A stretch of DNA of 64,000 nt from Zhengitettix transpicula (lineage: Eukaryota; Arthropoda; Insecta; Orthoptera; Tetrigidae). This document shows, piece after piece, positions 52,111 to 63,436 of this stretch (positions within the stretch are counted from its first letter, which is position 1; each line of letters opens with the position of its first letter). The notes below the pieces were generated by a model. That model was not told where the DNA came from and searched no databases. It was given only the letters and a program-made list of their open reading frames with translations. Position numbers and translations under genes: made by a program. The stretch covers positions 210,720,746 to 210,784,745 of the forward strand of contig CM073590.1 of NCBI GenBank assembly GCA_037074705.1, read 5' to 3'.

Positions 52111-55100
52111 GATAATTCTAATACCTTTTTTAAAGTATATATCAGGGAGGGACTAGTATTCATGAGTGCGTTCAGGGTCAGTCAACATGCAGACAGTATA
52201 CATAGAAATGTGAAGCATCATAGACGACGCCAACGACAGCAGACGTCATCCGCAGGAATCATCTCGGCAGGATTACAAATCAGGTTAGCGTTCTAATAAC
52301 ATAATGTCTGAAAATGTGTCATTTTTTATTTCTACTATGATCATTTGATTGTCTCAATACTGTACCTATTCTGAAAACTCATAAAAGTACTCTGTGGCGT
52401 CAGGTTATTTTTTTTAAATATGATATTCTGGTAACTCTATAAAGCCTTGTCTAATACTTTTATTAATTGCATCTTTTAATATCAATTTCATGATATATAT
52501 TTCACAATTAAAAAAATGTTTGAATTATTATTATTGTTTAATTATATATCTTCTGTGTCATAATAATTTATTTCATTTATTTGACGAAAGTATTGAAATG
52601 TGACATTCTTTGAATTAGAAGAAAGTTCACGTTTACGGTCGAGGACAATGAAATTCTTTTGTGTATAAATTATTTCTATCAAATATTCTAGCAGTGATTT
52701 TGATGGCTCAGTGATCAAGTAAATTAGTTCTTTTCATTTAAATTTAATGTTACAACTGAAGGTCGTACGCGAACCCAATTAACTCCAAGTTACTGTTATG
52801 AAGAACAATTTATTCAGGAAGCACGTGCAAGAAAAATGACGAGTGAATTATACATTACCAGTTATTAGAAATCTGTTATCCAGATTATACTTGACCTTCG
52901 CTTTTATAGGACTGGTATGATGTAATGCTTTCATAGTATCTCATCATGTCACGGTACGGGCCGCAGTTACTTGAGCATAGTGGCAAATAGTTTATCATAT
53001 TTAATAATTCTGTCTCTGATAGTGGGTGGAGAGTACCAAGACGTTCTGAGACTTTAGCATGAGAATCGTATTTGAGACTGATAATATTAAATCAGACCTT
53101 AATAACATTGCAGTAGTATTGGTGCTATCTTTTAGTTTTGGATACAAAATTTTTGAATCATGACACTTTTCAGATATTGTTTTTTTTTTATTTAGTGATT
53201 CTTAGAAGATCTGTACTACGTTATACGCTTATTAAATTCAATTTCAACAAATGAATGAACAATTTGAGGTTCGAAACGTTATGGTACTAATAATTTTTAT
53301 AAATAAAACTTTCACCAAACAAGTTTTGTTAATGCTTTCATCCAATATCAAGCTTATCATGATACTTCTGAAATGGCTACACAACTCATCTAATTGAGAG
53401 ACAAACGTCGAAAATGACTATTATTTCACGGGTTAGATATTTTTCTACTCTAAATGCAACAAATTCCTCTTGAAATTTGAAATTATTCCAAGTTTTCGTT
53501 TACTTGCCGTCACCCTGTACCTGTGTAGTTCACTCTGCCCATTCTTTATGTAACTGTAATTAAACTGACTCGGCTTGTTTTATTTTGCCAAATTTAAAAG
53601 CTAAGTTACTTGGCTCAAGTACATAGTCGGGAAGATGCCATATATTTTTATTCCAATATCTTTAAATTTATTTTCCCCGAGACTTAGTTACTGTCGTTTC
53701 ATGATAACCTGTAGATCACTGGCTTAAGGAAATATTATCCCTTCATACAAGAAAATTATATTTCCATCTTTTTCAACTAATATAAGTAACATTAGGTTTT
53801 GTAGTGCCTTTGTCTACAGAAACAATCATTTATTTACAACAATTTCCTTTTATTATTGTAAAGGGAAAAACACTTCATGACTGACAGCAATAAAATTCTT
53901 CTAGGGGTCCATATATTCTATTATCAATTACGACTAATTCGTAGTTATGTTTATTCGCCAAAGTTCTAATCTGATAATGACAACGCTTGGCCATGAAAGA
54001 GTTAAAAAAAATATTGTTCTTGCTACCTCATGTAGACGTGTTGGCCTTCGACTAACCTTTAGTACTCTTTAGAAAAACTGAGCAAAAACATCTTTCAAGG
54101 AAATTATTGGTTTCTCAGGTTCACCCTATTGTTTACCTTTCTTCTTTTCTGAAATAGTTTGCGGCTTATATATAAAATTAATCCGTTTGTAGATTATATC
54201 CTTATTTGTAGTTGATTTCTTATATTTATCTTGTATAGAGCGACTGTAGTCGTGAATTAAAAAAACTGACAATTTTAATATAAAGTATCAATAATTTAAA
54301 GAGTCCATACAGACTGAATTATTAATTTACTGTCTTAGGAAGCCAGGTGCTGAAATTATTTTTAATGCTCTGGCACGGGTCATGCCTACTGTTTAATTAT
54401 TTAAAACTGAAGGCAGTTCAAAATTGCATTCTAATAATTTCTACCTTTGGGGTAAATCTTCAAATCTACGTATAAATAATCAATTTATTTCATGAACAGT
54501 TTAATTCACTCAGTCCAATTCCTCGATATTGGTAAAAAAGTTATAGCAATTTCGAACAATTCTCTGATAACATTCTCGATCAACTATAGACATACACATT
54601 AATGTGAAATAGAGTTGAATGCAGTGTATCTGACATGTTCATAAGTTTTGAAAATTGATATTACGTTTTGTTTGACCAAGAGTTTGCTTAGGAAATGACT
54701 TTTGGAATAAAAGTGCATGACATGAAAGTGTTAATATAAATAATTTATCTGAAAGTAGGCACGTCGACTTTTACCTACATACATGTCAACATATGAATCC
54801 AATAGACAATATGGTGACAATAATTTACAACAGATTTCACCCAAACGAATCCCTCAATTCCTTGTTTACGCAATATACAAACAAAAATCATAATTTGTTT
54901 TCATATCATTACGAACTAAATTCTGTATTGTAAATAAATATTCTGAGAGTATTACGAGATGATTTAAAAAAATATGTATCGCTAATAACAAGAAAAACGC
55001 TTCGCAGAACTTATTGTTTAAATTTCAGTGCTAAGAGGGCATTAAGACAATTTTGAAATGATACAACTGAAATTTATCACACATGTAATTTGTGTGAATG

Positions 55101-55140
55101 TATGTAACTGTGCCGAGATGAAGTCTAATTCATAATTATA
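52111..55140. other. Upstream intergenic AT-rich DNA
   Basis: The patch at 52,140-52,290 is CpG-rich and ends in a donor-like 'caaatcag/gttagc'. A first exon of an unknown + gene is conceivable but unsupported. The rest shows nothing recognisable. Confidence 0.3.
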
Positions 55141-55144
55141 ATGG

Positions 55145-55275
55145 GTTAAAATTAAGACAATTTGGTAAGTTTAATTGTCTTATATATTTAATAATTCCTG
55201 TGAGCTTCTTGAAATTAAGATAATTTTTTTCGTTTAATCGTCTTATATATATTTAATAATTTCTGTGATATTCTT
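55145..55275. repeat. Two-unit imperfect tandem repeat with small hairpins
   Basis: 'gtttaattgtcttatatatt' recurs about 73 bp later as 'gtttaatcgtcttatatata', each followed by 'taataattcctgtga' or 'taataatttctgtga'. The first unit has a preceding 'aagacaat' that can pair with 'attgtctt'. Confidence 0.7.
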
Positions 55276-55477
55276 CGGCTGACTGAAGAGAATGAATACG
55301 GAAAAATACTTTGAGTTAATCTCTTTCCGATTGGATGAAGTAGTTGTATCATCAAATAAATTGAAAGAAATACACTTCTGTCCAAAATAAGTCAATAAGA
55401 CCAAGGGGTAAATTAATTTTATTAAAATTTTTTATTAAAATTTCATATTCAAGTTAATACGACAGTTATTATTTAAT

Positions 55478-55775
55478 AAACAAAAAGAAAAAGATGCCAA
55501 TTTGTCAGAAAAAATTGTAATATTCAACTAAATATAAACTAAAACTAATTACGTCGTATCGTACACAATTTTGAGACTTCATCGTGTAACAGACATAAAT
55601 AAGCAAAATTTACACACTAAATCAGAAAGGTAAAATTGACAATAACATAGTTAAATACGTTATTCAAATTTAAAGTTTGAATAATTTTTTTATCTATGTT
55701 GTTGTCAATTTTATATATCTAATTTAATTGAATAATACTTTTTTCTGACAAATTGACAGTTTTCTGTTTGTTTTT
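55478..55775. repeat. Palindromic element (fold-back or MITE-like)
   Basis: The arms pair from the outer blocks ('ccaatttgtcagaaaaaa' against 'ttttttctgacaaattg') to the centre ('attcaaatttaaagtttgaat', about 55,672). 'aaaattgacaa.aacatag' pairs with 'ctatgttgttgtcaatttt'. The left arm has about 90 extra bases. No ORF. Confidence 0.85.
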
Positions 55776-57685
55776 TTTAAAAAAAATATTTAACGTTTTA
55801 AAATACATGGTGTAGAAAAAATGCCTTTACACCTTTACAACCTTATAGGAATTTATTGATAAAAAATACGGAAATAATTGTGCCATTTTATGATGTATTT
55901 TACTTTAAAATGACATCCCACTCATTTCTATAATTATTTCAATGAAATTGTATGAAGTTTTAAAAGTTGTAAATTCCATTTTCGTTCACCGTATATGTGA
56001 ATAATTTTAAATGTAATTTAAACAGTGGTAAAAATCGAGTATTTCATATGTGGTATATTTTTTTCAGTTCTTTCCCGCAAAACCAATTCATTCGTGCAAT
56101 GATACATATGTGCTGCCGAGTGGTAACATTTTTCGAATATCACGCCTGTCATGTACTTAAACTTTACAAACTTCTGACTATGTTTGTATTGAACTGCTTC
56201 CGGGTTTCAACATGAAAGTATAACGCCAAAAAAATACAAGGCGACCTTTGTAAGTAACACAACTTTGTGGTTAATTTTCAGGGTCTGAAAGAGGCTGAAG
56301 AAATCCATTACACAGTTGAATCGATGGCAGGTTAAATCACAATGGGAGAACAATATACGGCGCAGCCTTGAAACTACGAAAGACCTTGAATTGATCGGAA
56401 ATTATAAAGTGGTGAAATTATTTTGAGTGGCAGGTGATATTAGTTACACTCATAAAATGAGAAAGAATTGAATATAAGATATGAATAATGTTACCAATCA
56501 ATTACTAATTTACTAAACTATATAAGCAATAATGCTTTATGAGGAAGCGTACATTTACCATCGTATGCATGAATAACCATATTCTTTATATTATTGCTCT
56601 TATATATATTTTTTTGTTGGAATGGGAGGAAACGTTTCATCACTTACTAAATGAATACATGTATGAGTACTCGTATATTCAATTGTGAGAATCAAGTAGA
56701 ACTGTTGGTCTTGAAATATTAAAACTGTGATGCCCATTATTTTAATGATGACAATTTCATTACAGTCAGAAGTACCATTTGAATGACCAAAGCCTTGATC
56801 TAAGAGTTATATTCTGATTAGAATGATGACACAAATTTGAAGCGTTTCACCGTAGATGGTTGAAGAGAAAATTTTCATTATAGTATTCTACTGCAAGGAA
56901 TTATCCTAAATTTTAAATGTTTCAAAAAGCCTAAATGCTAAGATTTACAATTTTGTTTTACGACTCATGCTTTAAGACTCCATAAATGTTTTTTAACAGG
57001 ATTGTAATTTGTTAAATACCTTCGTACATGTTCATTTGAGGGAGAATTTGAGTATAGATTAGTTCGACTAATTAAAGTAATCGAATATTGGAAGTCATGG
57101 ATTCATTACAGGAAGCGTAAATAATCGATATCTTTCTAAAAACGATGTTGCTCCGTTCGAGATTACCTGGAAAAGTATCATTACGAAGCCGGACACCTCG
57201 AATTAGCGAAAGAACACGTGTAGAAGCTTGAAGCAACATGCCATTATCCATCATTATTTAAAGTTAGTGCAAGAAGACGTATTACAGATGGACACAGATC
57301 CTGTAATTTATAGTGATCGTTTTATTCACTTAAATGATGCATGTTGTATCCAATGGTTCCGTCTTTGATGTTAAAAATGGTACTAATAATTTAAAAAGAA
57401 TTTATAATTCCTTGTTATTGCAATCAATTTATTCCATTATAATTTTTTTATTTCTTTTGTTATTTTAAAGACAACAGTACTCTCAACAGCTGTGTAAATA
57501 TAAGAGTCATATTTGTCGCAACGTGTGTGTAAAGTCCACCTTAGAAATTTATGATCCTCTACATTCTATGTAATGTTATATAAACTTGTAAATAATTGTA
57601 TAATATAAATTATCATATTTATAAAAAAAATTTTTTGAATTTTTATATTACGAATTTGAAATTGTATTGTTTAATTAAATTTTAA
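55776..57685. other. Unassigned AT-rich spacer
   Basis: Only short ORFs without family resemblance. Confidence 0.4.
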
Positions 57686-57689
57686 AACA

Positions 57690-57724
57690 TTTGAAGAGGT
57701 CCCAAAAAATTAGGGATGAAACGT
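57690..57724 (+). repeat. Class A hammerhead-like motif
   Basis: TTGAAGAGGTCCC, A-rich loop, GGGATGAAACGTG. GTCCC can pair with GGGAT between the two core boxes. Same layout as 30,241. Confidence 0.5.
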
Positions 57725-57729
57725 GGTGA

Positions 57730-58225
57730 TTTTTTTAATACTTTTTCTGCCTTAATGTTTTAAATTTATATTAATAATAAATTTCTGACTTAATAGGCGA
57801 TGCTTATTCAATTAATTAAAGAAGTCAGATAAATATTACACTTAAATATTCATTGCCAAATCTTTCGTGATGCTAAATCACCAAGTTGTAACTATTCTTT
57901 TTTATCCAACTTGTAAATAAACTAACATCCATTTGATTATTATTATTATTAGTCAGATACTCCTTCTAGGGATTCCATCCGCAATCTAGAAGTTTCCTTA
58001 GGGAACTTCCTTACTTTCACGCAACCTCTAAAAAATAATACTGAACGTCGTCACATAGTGGAAAAGCCTGATTTTGGTTTACCGTTCACAAAGCTATTAT
58101 TCTCAGTTTTAAAGGTATGAATATGGAACTTGGAGTTGGTTAATAACAGTTAATAATTATAAATATCTCCAGTGGTATAATATTTCCCTGTTACTATAAG
58201 GTGCTCCTACATCTGTACCCTAGAA
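57730..58225. other. Unassigned spacer before the retroposon-rich end
   Basis: Nothing recognised beyond AT-rich sequence. Confidence 0.4.
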
Positions 58226-58229
58226 GTTC

Positions 58230-58751
58230 GTTTTTTTAAGGTAACAGGCTACATGAGGGTAATCCACATAGTGGCAACTCCCTTTTAATAGCATAGGAAA
58301 GGATTTGAAAGGGGAGATGCGGAAGGGTAGAGGAAGGTAGCCAAGGGTTAACTAGGGCCCCGGGCTATATTTTAAGAATCCTACCCGGCATTAGCCTAAA
58401 AGTAATGAAGGAAAACCCTAGAAAAATCTGCATCAGGTAGGTCGGGCATTGGGTACTTGTCCCACGCCCTTCCGATAGCGGGAGAAGAGTCTGCTGTGGG
58501 GACGCAGCATTCCCCTTCTCCGTGCCTCGACCAGTTTAGGAGGCAGCTGGCCGACTGTTCCAATGGAAACAGCGAACAACTCTTACCGTATGCCCAAGGT
58601 CTGTGACCCCGAAACATACACCTCTCAAAACAGGCCGAGGTGCTTGTGGGAACCTTAGTTCAAAAACAGAGAGGAAAAGGCATCCCCAAAGGTAGCCCCT
58701 TCGTGCCTCTCCTACAAGGTTCTGCCTGCGAGAGAATAACCCTCGCAGACA
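58230..58751 (-). repeat. Poly(A) retroposon, near full-length copy
   Basis: About 520 bp. The T-run at 58,231-58,237 is the tail of the minus-strand element. It runs through 'aggtaggtcgggcattgggt', 'tggggacgcagcattcccct' and 'gccccttcgtgcctctccta' to a head hairpin (CTGCGAG...CTCGCAG, about 58,727-58,750). AGAAGTTC flanks both sides (58,222-58,229 and 58,761-58,768), a probable target duplication. Confidence 0.92.
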
Positions 58752-58771
58752 CTTAATCCCAGAAGTTCTTT

Positions 58772-58976
58772 CTTTTTTTTTAGAGCAACAGGCTACATGA
58801 GGGTAATCCACGATGGGCAACTCCCTTTTAATAGCATAGGAAGGGATTTGAAAGGGGGGATGCGGAAGGGTAGAGGAAGGTAGCCAAGGTTTAACTAGGC
58901 CCCCCGGGCTATATGTTAAGGATCCTACCCGGCATTCGCCTCAAAGTAATTCAGGGAAAACCCTAGAAAAACCTAC
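58772..58976 (-). repeat. Poly(A) retroposon, 3' part
   Basis: Starts with a T-run and 'agagcaacaggctacatgag' and ends at 'gggaaaaccctagaaaaacc'. 5'-truncated, and immediately next to the preceding full copy. Confidence 0.92.
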
Positions 58977-59054
58977 TCATAGTCCTGACTGAACGTAAAA
59001 GTGTAAAACCACAACGATATATGGATATTATAATAAAAAAGGATGTTTATTAGT

Positions 59055-59495
59055 TCCTCTTTTCGTAATAAAATGAAGCAGAAATATTTTCATTGAATAA
59101 AAACTATAATTTTATCCATTAATACTGCATCGAATGATAATAGAAAACAATACGAAATACTTAACTATCCTTGCGGAAAATGTAAGTTAATTTTCGTGCC
59201 ATAATAATGACACCAATATGGCGACCATTTGTTTACATTTTAAATATAGCTAACAATTTCATCAATTTAATTCGTAATGTCTGAAGACTGTGGGACAATT
59301 ATATCCTGCAGTACTCAAGGAGTATATTTAAGTATTCTATTCGTAAAGGAATTCTGAGGTATGTATTTGTTTGGACTAATGCAAAAAAATTCAATGTATT
59401 TTACAGCTGTTCAATTAATGCACGTACGGAACTAGGAAGAGTTACATTTTTTTGGGTTTATATAAATAAGTACACGGGCAACGCCGGCAACCAGC
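59055..59495 (+). repeat. Dispersed repeat, possibly Helitron-like
   Basis: Inverse copy of 3,045-3,450. The right end reads 'acacgggcaacgccggcaac' then CAGCTAGTA. A GC-rich end finishing in CTAG before T resembles the 3' terminus of insect Helitrons (CTRR end), but the expected terminal hairpin is weak here. No ORF, so non-autonomous. Confidence 0.6.
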
Positions 59496-59499
59496 TAGT

Positions 59500-60375
59500 A
59501 TGTATATAAAGTTGCCTCGGATCGAAATTTCTCCATCCCCGTAATGCTACTTATTCTGCGGTTAGTTGAGAAAATAAATGCGTGACAGAGAGAAATTACA
59601 AAACAATTTTGTGATCCCTATTACTAAACAATATTTTACATTGGACGCTTTAATAAGATATATTTTCTTCTGCATTCAAGGTAAAGTGCAAGTTATGATT
59701 TCTGTGGCATCACGACCTTTAAGATTTGAGAGGATGCAGTCGCTAACCCTATATAGAATGGAAATGAGTTTTGCCGAGCAACACTTCCTTACATAATTTT
59801 CCGAGTTGCATCTACTATCGTGACTTTGAGGCCTTGAGAAGCGGCCCACATTTTGTCATGCTAAAGAAGGTGTCAGTGCTCAAGGCTACGGCGTTCTTTA
59901 CATATGATGTGAACAGTGCCAAAGCACTCTTGTAACAGGATCCCACCAAAACTAGTCACATCAAGAAACAAACCTGTTCCGACAAAAAGCTGGTTTGAAA
60001 TTTCGGAAATAGAGAAGTAAAATCGCGATATTTACACGCTAATATTCTCAGACTGCTTAACCCAAACACGTCCGGATAAAAATCGTTTCACTTCACACCC
60101 CCGTATTTCCACAATCAGGAATACGTAAGCTGGTATTGGTTTACATTACTGTTATTAGTTTAAGTTTGAAACATTAAATCACGACAAAGATCATTTTTAC
60201 CTCCGGCAAACTTTATCATTCGCGGAATTAAGATGAAAAATATTAGACCTGCCATGTTTTTCATAACTTATGAATGTTTCCATCAGGATATAATCCATGT
60301 AAATATATTTATTAATAATAAGATCAAATAGCCAAATACAGACAAACGAAGAGATAATGTAAATACAACAAATTT
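59500..60375. other. Unassigned spacer
   Basis: A + ORF (59,578-59,796) shows no domain. CpG is fairly high around 59,800-60,130. No recognised gene. Confidence 0.35.
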
Positions 60376-60377
60376 TT

Positions 60378-60519
60378 AATTTACAGATCTAGTAATATTC
60401 TTTCCTTCTGGATTAAAAACCACAAGGACCTACTTCACACATATAACACACATTGTGGTGTGGTATTTATATAATCACTTCTTTGGTCTGTATTTGGTTA
60501 TATTATCTTATTATTAATT
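60378..60519 (+). pseudogene. Penelope-like element 3' fragment and class B tail
   Basis: 'acagatctagtaatattctt', 'aaggacctacttcaca' and 'cacacattgtg' match the PLE stretch before GIY-YIG at 26.25 and 32.8 kb. The sequence then passes to the class B tail ('gtggtatttatataatcact', '..tattattaatt'). The retroposon at 60,520 is inserted at the end of this tail. Confidence 0.6.
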
Positions 60520-60967
60520 TTTTTTAGGGCAACAGGCTACATGAGGGTAAACCACGTTGGGCAACTCCCCTTTAATAGCATAGGAAGGTAGCCAAGGGTT
60601 ACTGGGGCCCCCAGCTATGGTTTAAGGATCCTACCCGGTATTCGCCTAAAGAAATGCAGGGAAAACGCTGCATCAGGTAGGTCGGGCATTGGGTTCTAGT
60701 CCCACGCCCTTCCGATAGCGGGAGAGGAGTTTGCTGTGGGGACGCAGCATTCCCTTCTCCGTGCCTCGACCAGTTTAGGAGGCAGCTGGCCGACTATTCC
60801 AATGGGAATAGCGGCCAACACTTACCGTATGCCCAAGGTCTGCGACCCCGGAACATACACCTCTCAAAACAGGCCGAGGTGCCTCGGCTTGTGGGAACCT
60901 TAGTTCAAAAACGGAGAGGAAAAGGCATCACCAAAGGTAGCCCCTTCGTATCTCTCCTACAAGGTTA
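60520..60967 (-). repeat. Poly(A) retroposon, near full-length copy with target duplication
   Basis: About 450 bp, T-run at the left. TTATTAATT occurs at 60,513-60,521 and 60,965-60,973, a 9-bp target duplication inside the PLE tail. It lacks about 50 bp in the 'gggatttgaaagggggg' region. Confidence 0.92.
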
Positions 60968-60973
60968 TTAATT

Positions 60974-61425
60974 ATCAAAACAGACGTATTTTTTATTTAA
61001 ATATATTTATTGTTCACCGATAGGAACCTTATATAAACTTCTTTTTGCACCTCAATCTAGTATTCTACAAACTTTTTAAGTGTTTAAAATTTAATTTACA
61101 TTATTATTTTCAAATTTAAATTTAAATATTTATTGAGAAAAGTAGATTTATTCTATGGTTATAATTTTAAGATATTCTGTTGTTTAATTTTGACAAAGGT
61201 GAGCTGAACTAAGTAAGAATTTCGGGCTATCATTTTGCTTTAAACTGGTGTTCCCAATTTTTTTTTTACTGTTCTATGGCTCGTTATATGAATATTTACA
61301 CTTTCACAAATATAATTGCGTAGAAAATCGCGCTATCAATGGAAATGGATGACAGAAAACGAGAATGAGATCACTAATAATATCTCAGAATTTTAATTAC
61401 GGTCATGATTGGAAAAAATAATAAC
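60974..61425. other. Unassigned AT-rich spacer
   Basis: Nothing recognised. Confidence 0.4.
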
Positions 61426-61429
61426 TTAT

Positions 61430-61545
61430 TAACCCTTCGCTACCTTCCTCTACTCTTCCACATCCTCCCTTTCATACCCCTTTCTATGCTATTAAAGGGG
61501 AATTGCCACCACATGGGTCACTTTCATACAGCCTGTCACTCTAAA
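61430..61545 (+). repeat. Poly(A) retroposon, diverged 3' end
   Basis: 'ttaacccttcgctaccttcc', 'atgctattaaaggggaat' and 'acagcctgtcactctaaaa' are colinear with the family 3' end. Confidence 0.85.
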
Positions 61546-61549
61546 AAAA

Positions 61550-62475
61550 CTTGAACGTGCTACAATATACAATAGAATATACTCGATTTTTCTTGAAACT
61601 TGGAAGAGACAATATTATTTATCCCAAAAATTATAACATTTTAAATACATTGGAGTAAAAATTAAATTGAGTTCAGAACCTATGAAAATTTTAAGAAATT
61701 GCTTCCATAACTAATAAATTTTTTGTTTAAAGCAAATACGTTTTTGTTCACATAATTCAGCAGTAATTTGTATCTCGACTATATCAAAATTATTAACCGG
61801 AAAGTTCGCGTGTTGTACGTATAATATAATGTATCTTCATGGAAGATAATACTGGGGTAACCTTGCAAGATCGCTTACTCCGAAAATTACAGCAGATATT
61901 CTCTTGAATCTATCTATTACGAAACAGGTTCAAAGAACGTTTGTGAATACACCGCCATTAAAAGATAATAAGTATTGTTTGTGTGATGAAAATTTACATT
62001 TCGATGATAATAAATTTAAATTTGTCGAGTTTCAAGTTTTCCTCAAATATTGTACCAACAAAGCTATTCAATTATCTGTTGAAATTTAACCAAGGTTCGT
62101 ATTCTGGTGTCCAGATTTTGAGTTGATAACATTGCTTACAAGATATTGATAATATATTATGTTGATGTAGAGAATTAGTCCATGTTTTATTTTATATATA
62201 TATATATTGGTTTTTATGTATGTTTACTATTGTTCAAACTACAAGAATGAAGGAAGTTATTTTCAAACATCTGTATTGTAATTATAAACTGTTACCTACG
62301 TATTAACTCATTCAGAAAATTTAAATTGAGTATTGAACCACTGATTTATTATGTTTATAATTGAAAACTCTTTATTTTTCATCAGTTTTATTTGTTACTG
62401 TTAAATTCTACGTTTTTATTATTGTGATAGAAACTCCCAGCTACAACAAAATTAATAAAGAATATAAAAAAATGG
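61550..62475. other. Unassigned AT-rich spacer
   Basis: The + ORF at 61,904-62,089 has no recognised domain. There is a (TA)n tract near 62,192-62,208. Confidence 0.4.
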
Positions 62476-62477
62476 AT

Positions 62478-62657
62478 TCCTTTAGGCGAATGCCGGGTAG
62501 GATCCTTAAAATATAGCCCGGGGGCCCTAGTTAACCCTTGGCTACCTTCCTCTACCCTTCCGCATCCCCCCTTTCAAATCCCTTCCTATGCTATTAAAGG
62601 GGACTTGCCCAACGTGGATTACCCGCATGTAGCCTATTGCCTTAAAAAAAAAAAAAA
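62478..62657 (+). repeat. Poly(A) retroposon array, unit 1 (3' part)
   Basis: 'tttaggcgaatgccgggtag' to 'atgtagcctattgcctt' and an A14 tail. 5'-truncated. Confidence 0.93.
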
Positions 62658-62667
62658 GAGTTTTCAG

Positions 62668-63193
62668 ATGCAAGTAAGCCTGCGAGAGGATTTCTCGCAG
62701 GTGAACCTTCCCAGAGAGCTCTGCGGGGGCTACCTTTGGGGATGGTTTTTTTGAACTAAGGTTCCAACATGCCGAGGCACCTCGGTCTGTTTTGAGAGGT
62801 GTTTGTTCCGGGGTCGCAGACCTTGGGCATACGGCAAGAGTTGTCCGCTATTCCTATTGGAATAGTCGGCCAGCTGCCTCCTAAACTGGTCGAGGCACGG
62901 AGAAGGGAATGCTGCGTCCCCACAGCAAACTCCTCTCCCGCTATCGGAAGGGCGTGGGACAAGTACCCAATGCCCGACCTACCCGATGCAGGTTTTTCTA
63001 GGGTTTTCCCTGCATTTCTTTAGGCGAATGCCGGGTAGGATCCTTCAATCATAGCCCGGGGGCCCTAGTTAACCCTTGGCTACCTTCCTCTACCCTTCCA
63101 CATCCCCCCTTGCTAATCCCTTCCTATGCTATTAAAGGGGAGTTGCCCAATGTGGATCACCCTCATGTAGCCTGTTGCCCTAAAAAAAAAAAA
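62668..63193 (+). repeat. Poly(A) retroposon array, unit 2 (near full length)
   Basis: Head with the hairpin CCTGCGAGA (62,679-62,687) / TCTCGCAGG (62,693-62,701), then the full family sequence and an A11-12 tail. An ORF of 74 codons (62,799-63,023) is shared in frame with unit 4, but no known domain is visible. No clear internal Pol III boxes. Confidence 0.93.
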
Positions 63194-63407
63194 GTTTTCC
63201 GATGCAGGTTTTTCTAAGGTTTTCTCTGCATTCCTTTAGGCGAATGCCGGGTAGGATCCTTAAAATATAGCCCGGGGGCCCTAGTTAACCCTTGGCTACC
63301 TTCCTCTACCCTCCCGCATCCCCCTTTCAAATCCCTTCCTATGCTATTAAAGGGGAGTTGCCCTAAGTGGAATACCCTCATGTAGCCTATTGCCCTAAAA
63401 AAAAAAA
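63194..63407 (+). repeat. Poly(A) retroposon array, unit 3 (3' part)
   Basis: Starts 'gttttccgatgcaggttttt' directly after the A-tail of unit 2 and ends in A11. Confidence 0.93.
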
Positions 63408-63436
63408 GTTTTCTCTAAATAGTAATAAGAGAAAAG

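Noticed and set aside
59578..59796. 72-codon plus-strand ORF
   Set aside because: No family resemblance, no neighbouring exon pattern; treated as spacer.
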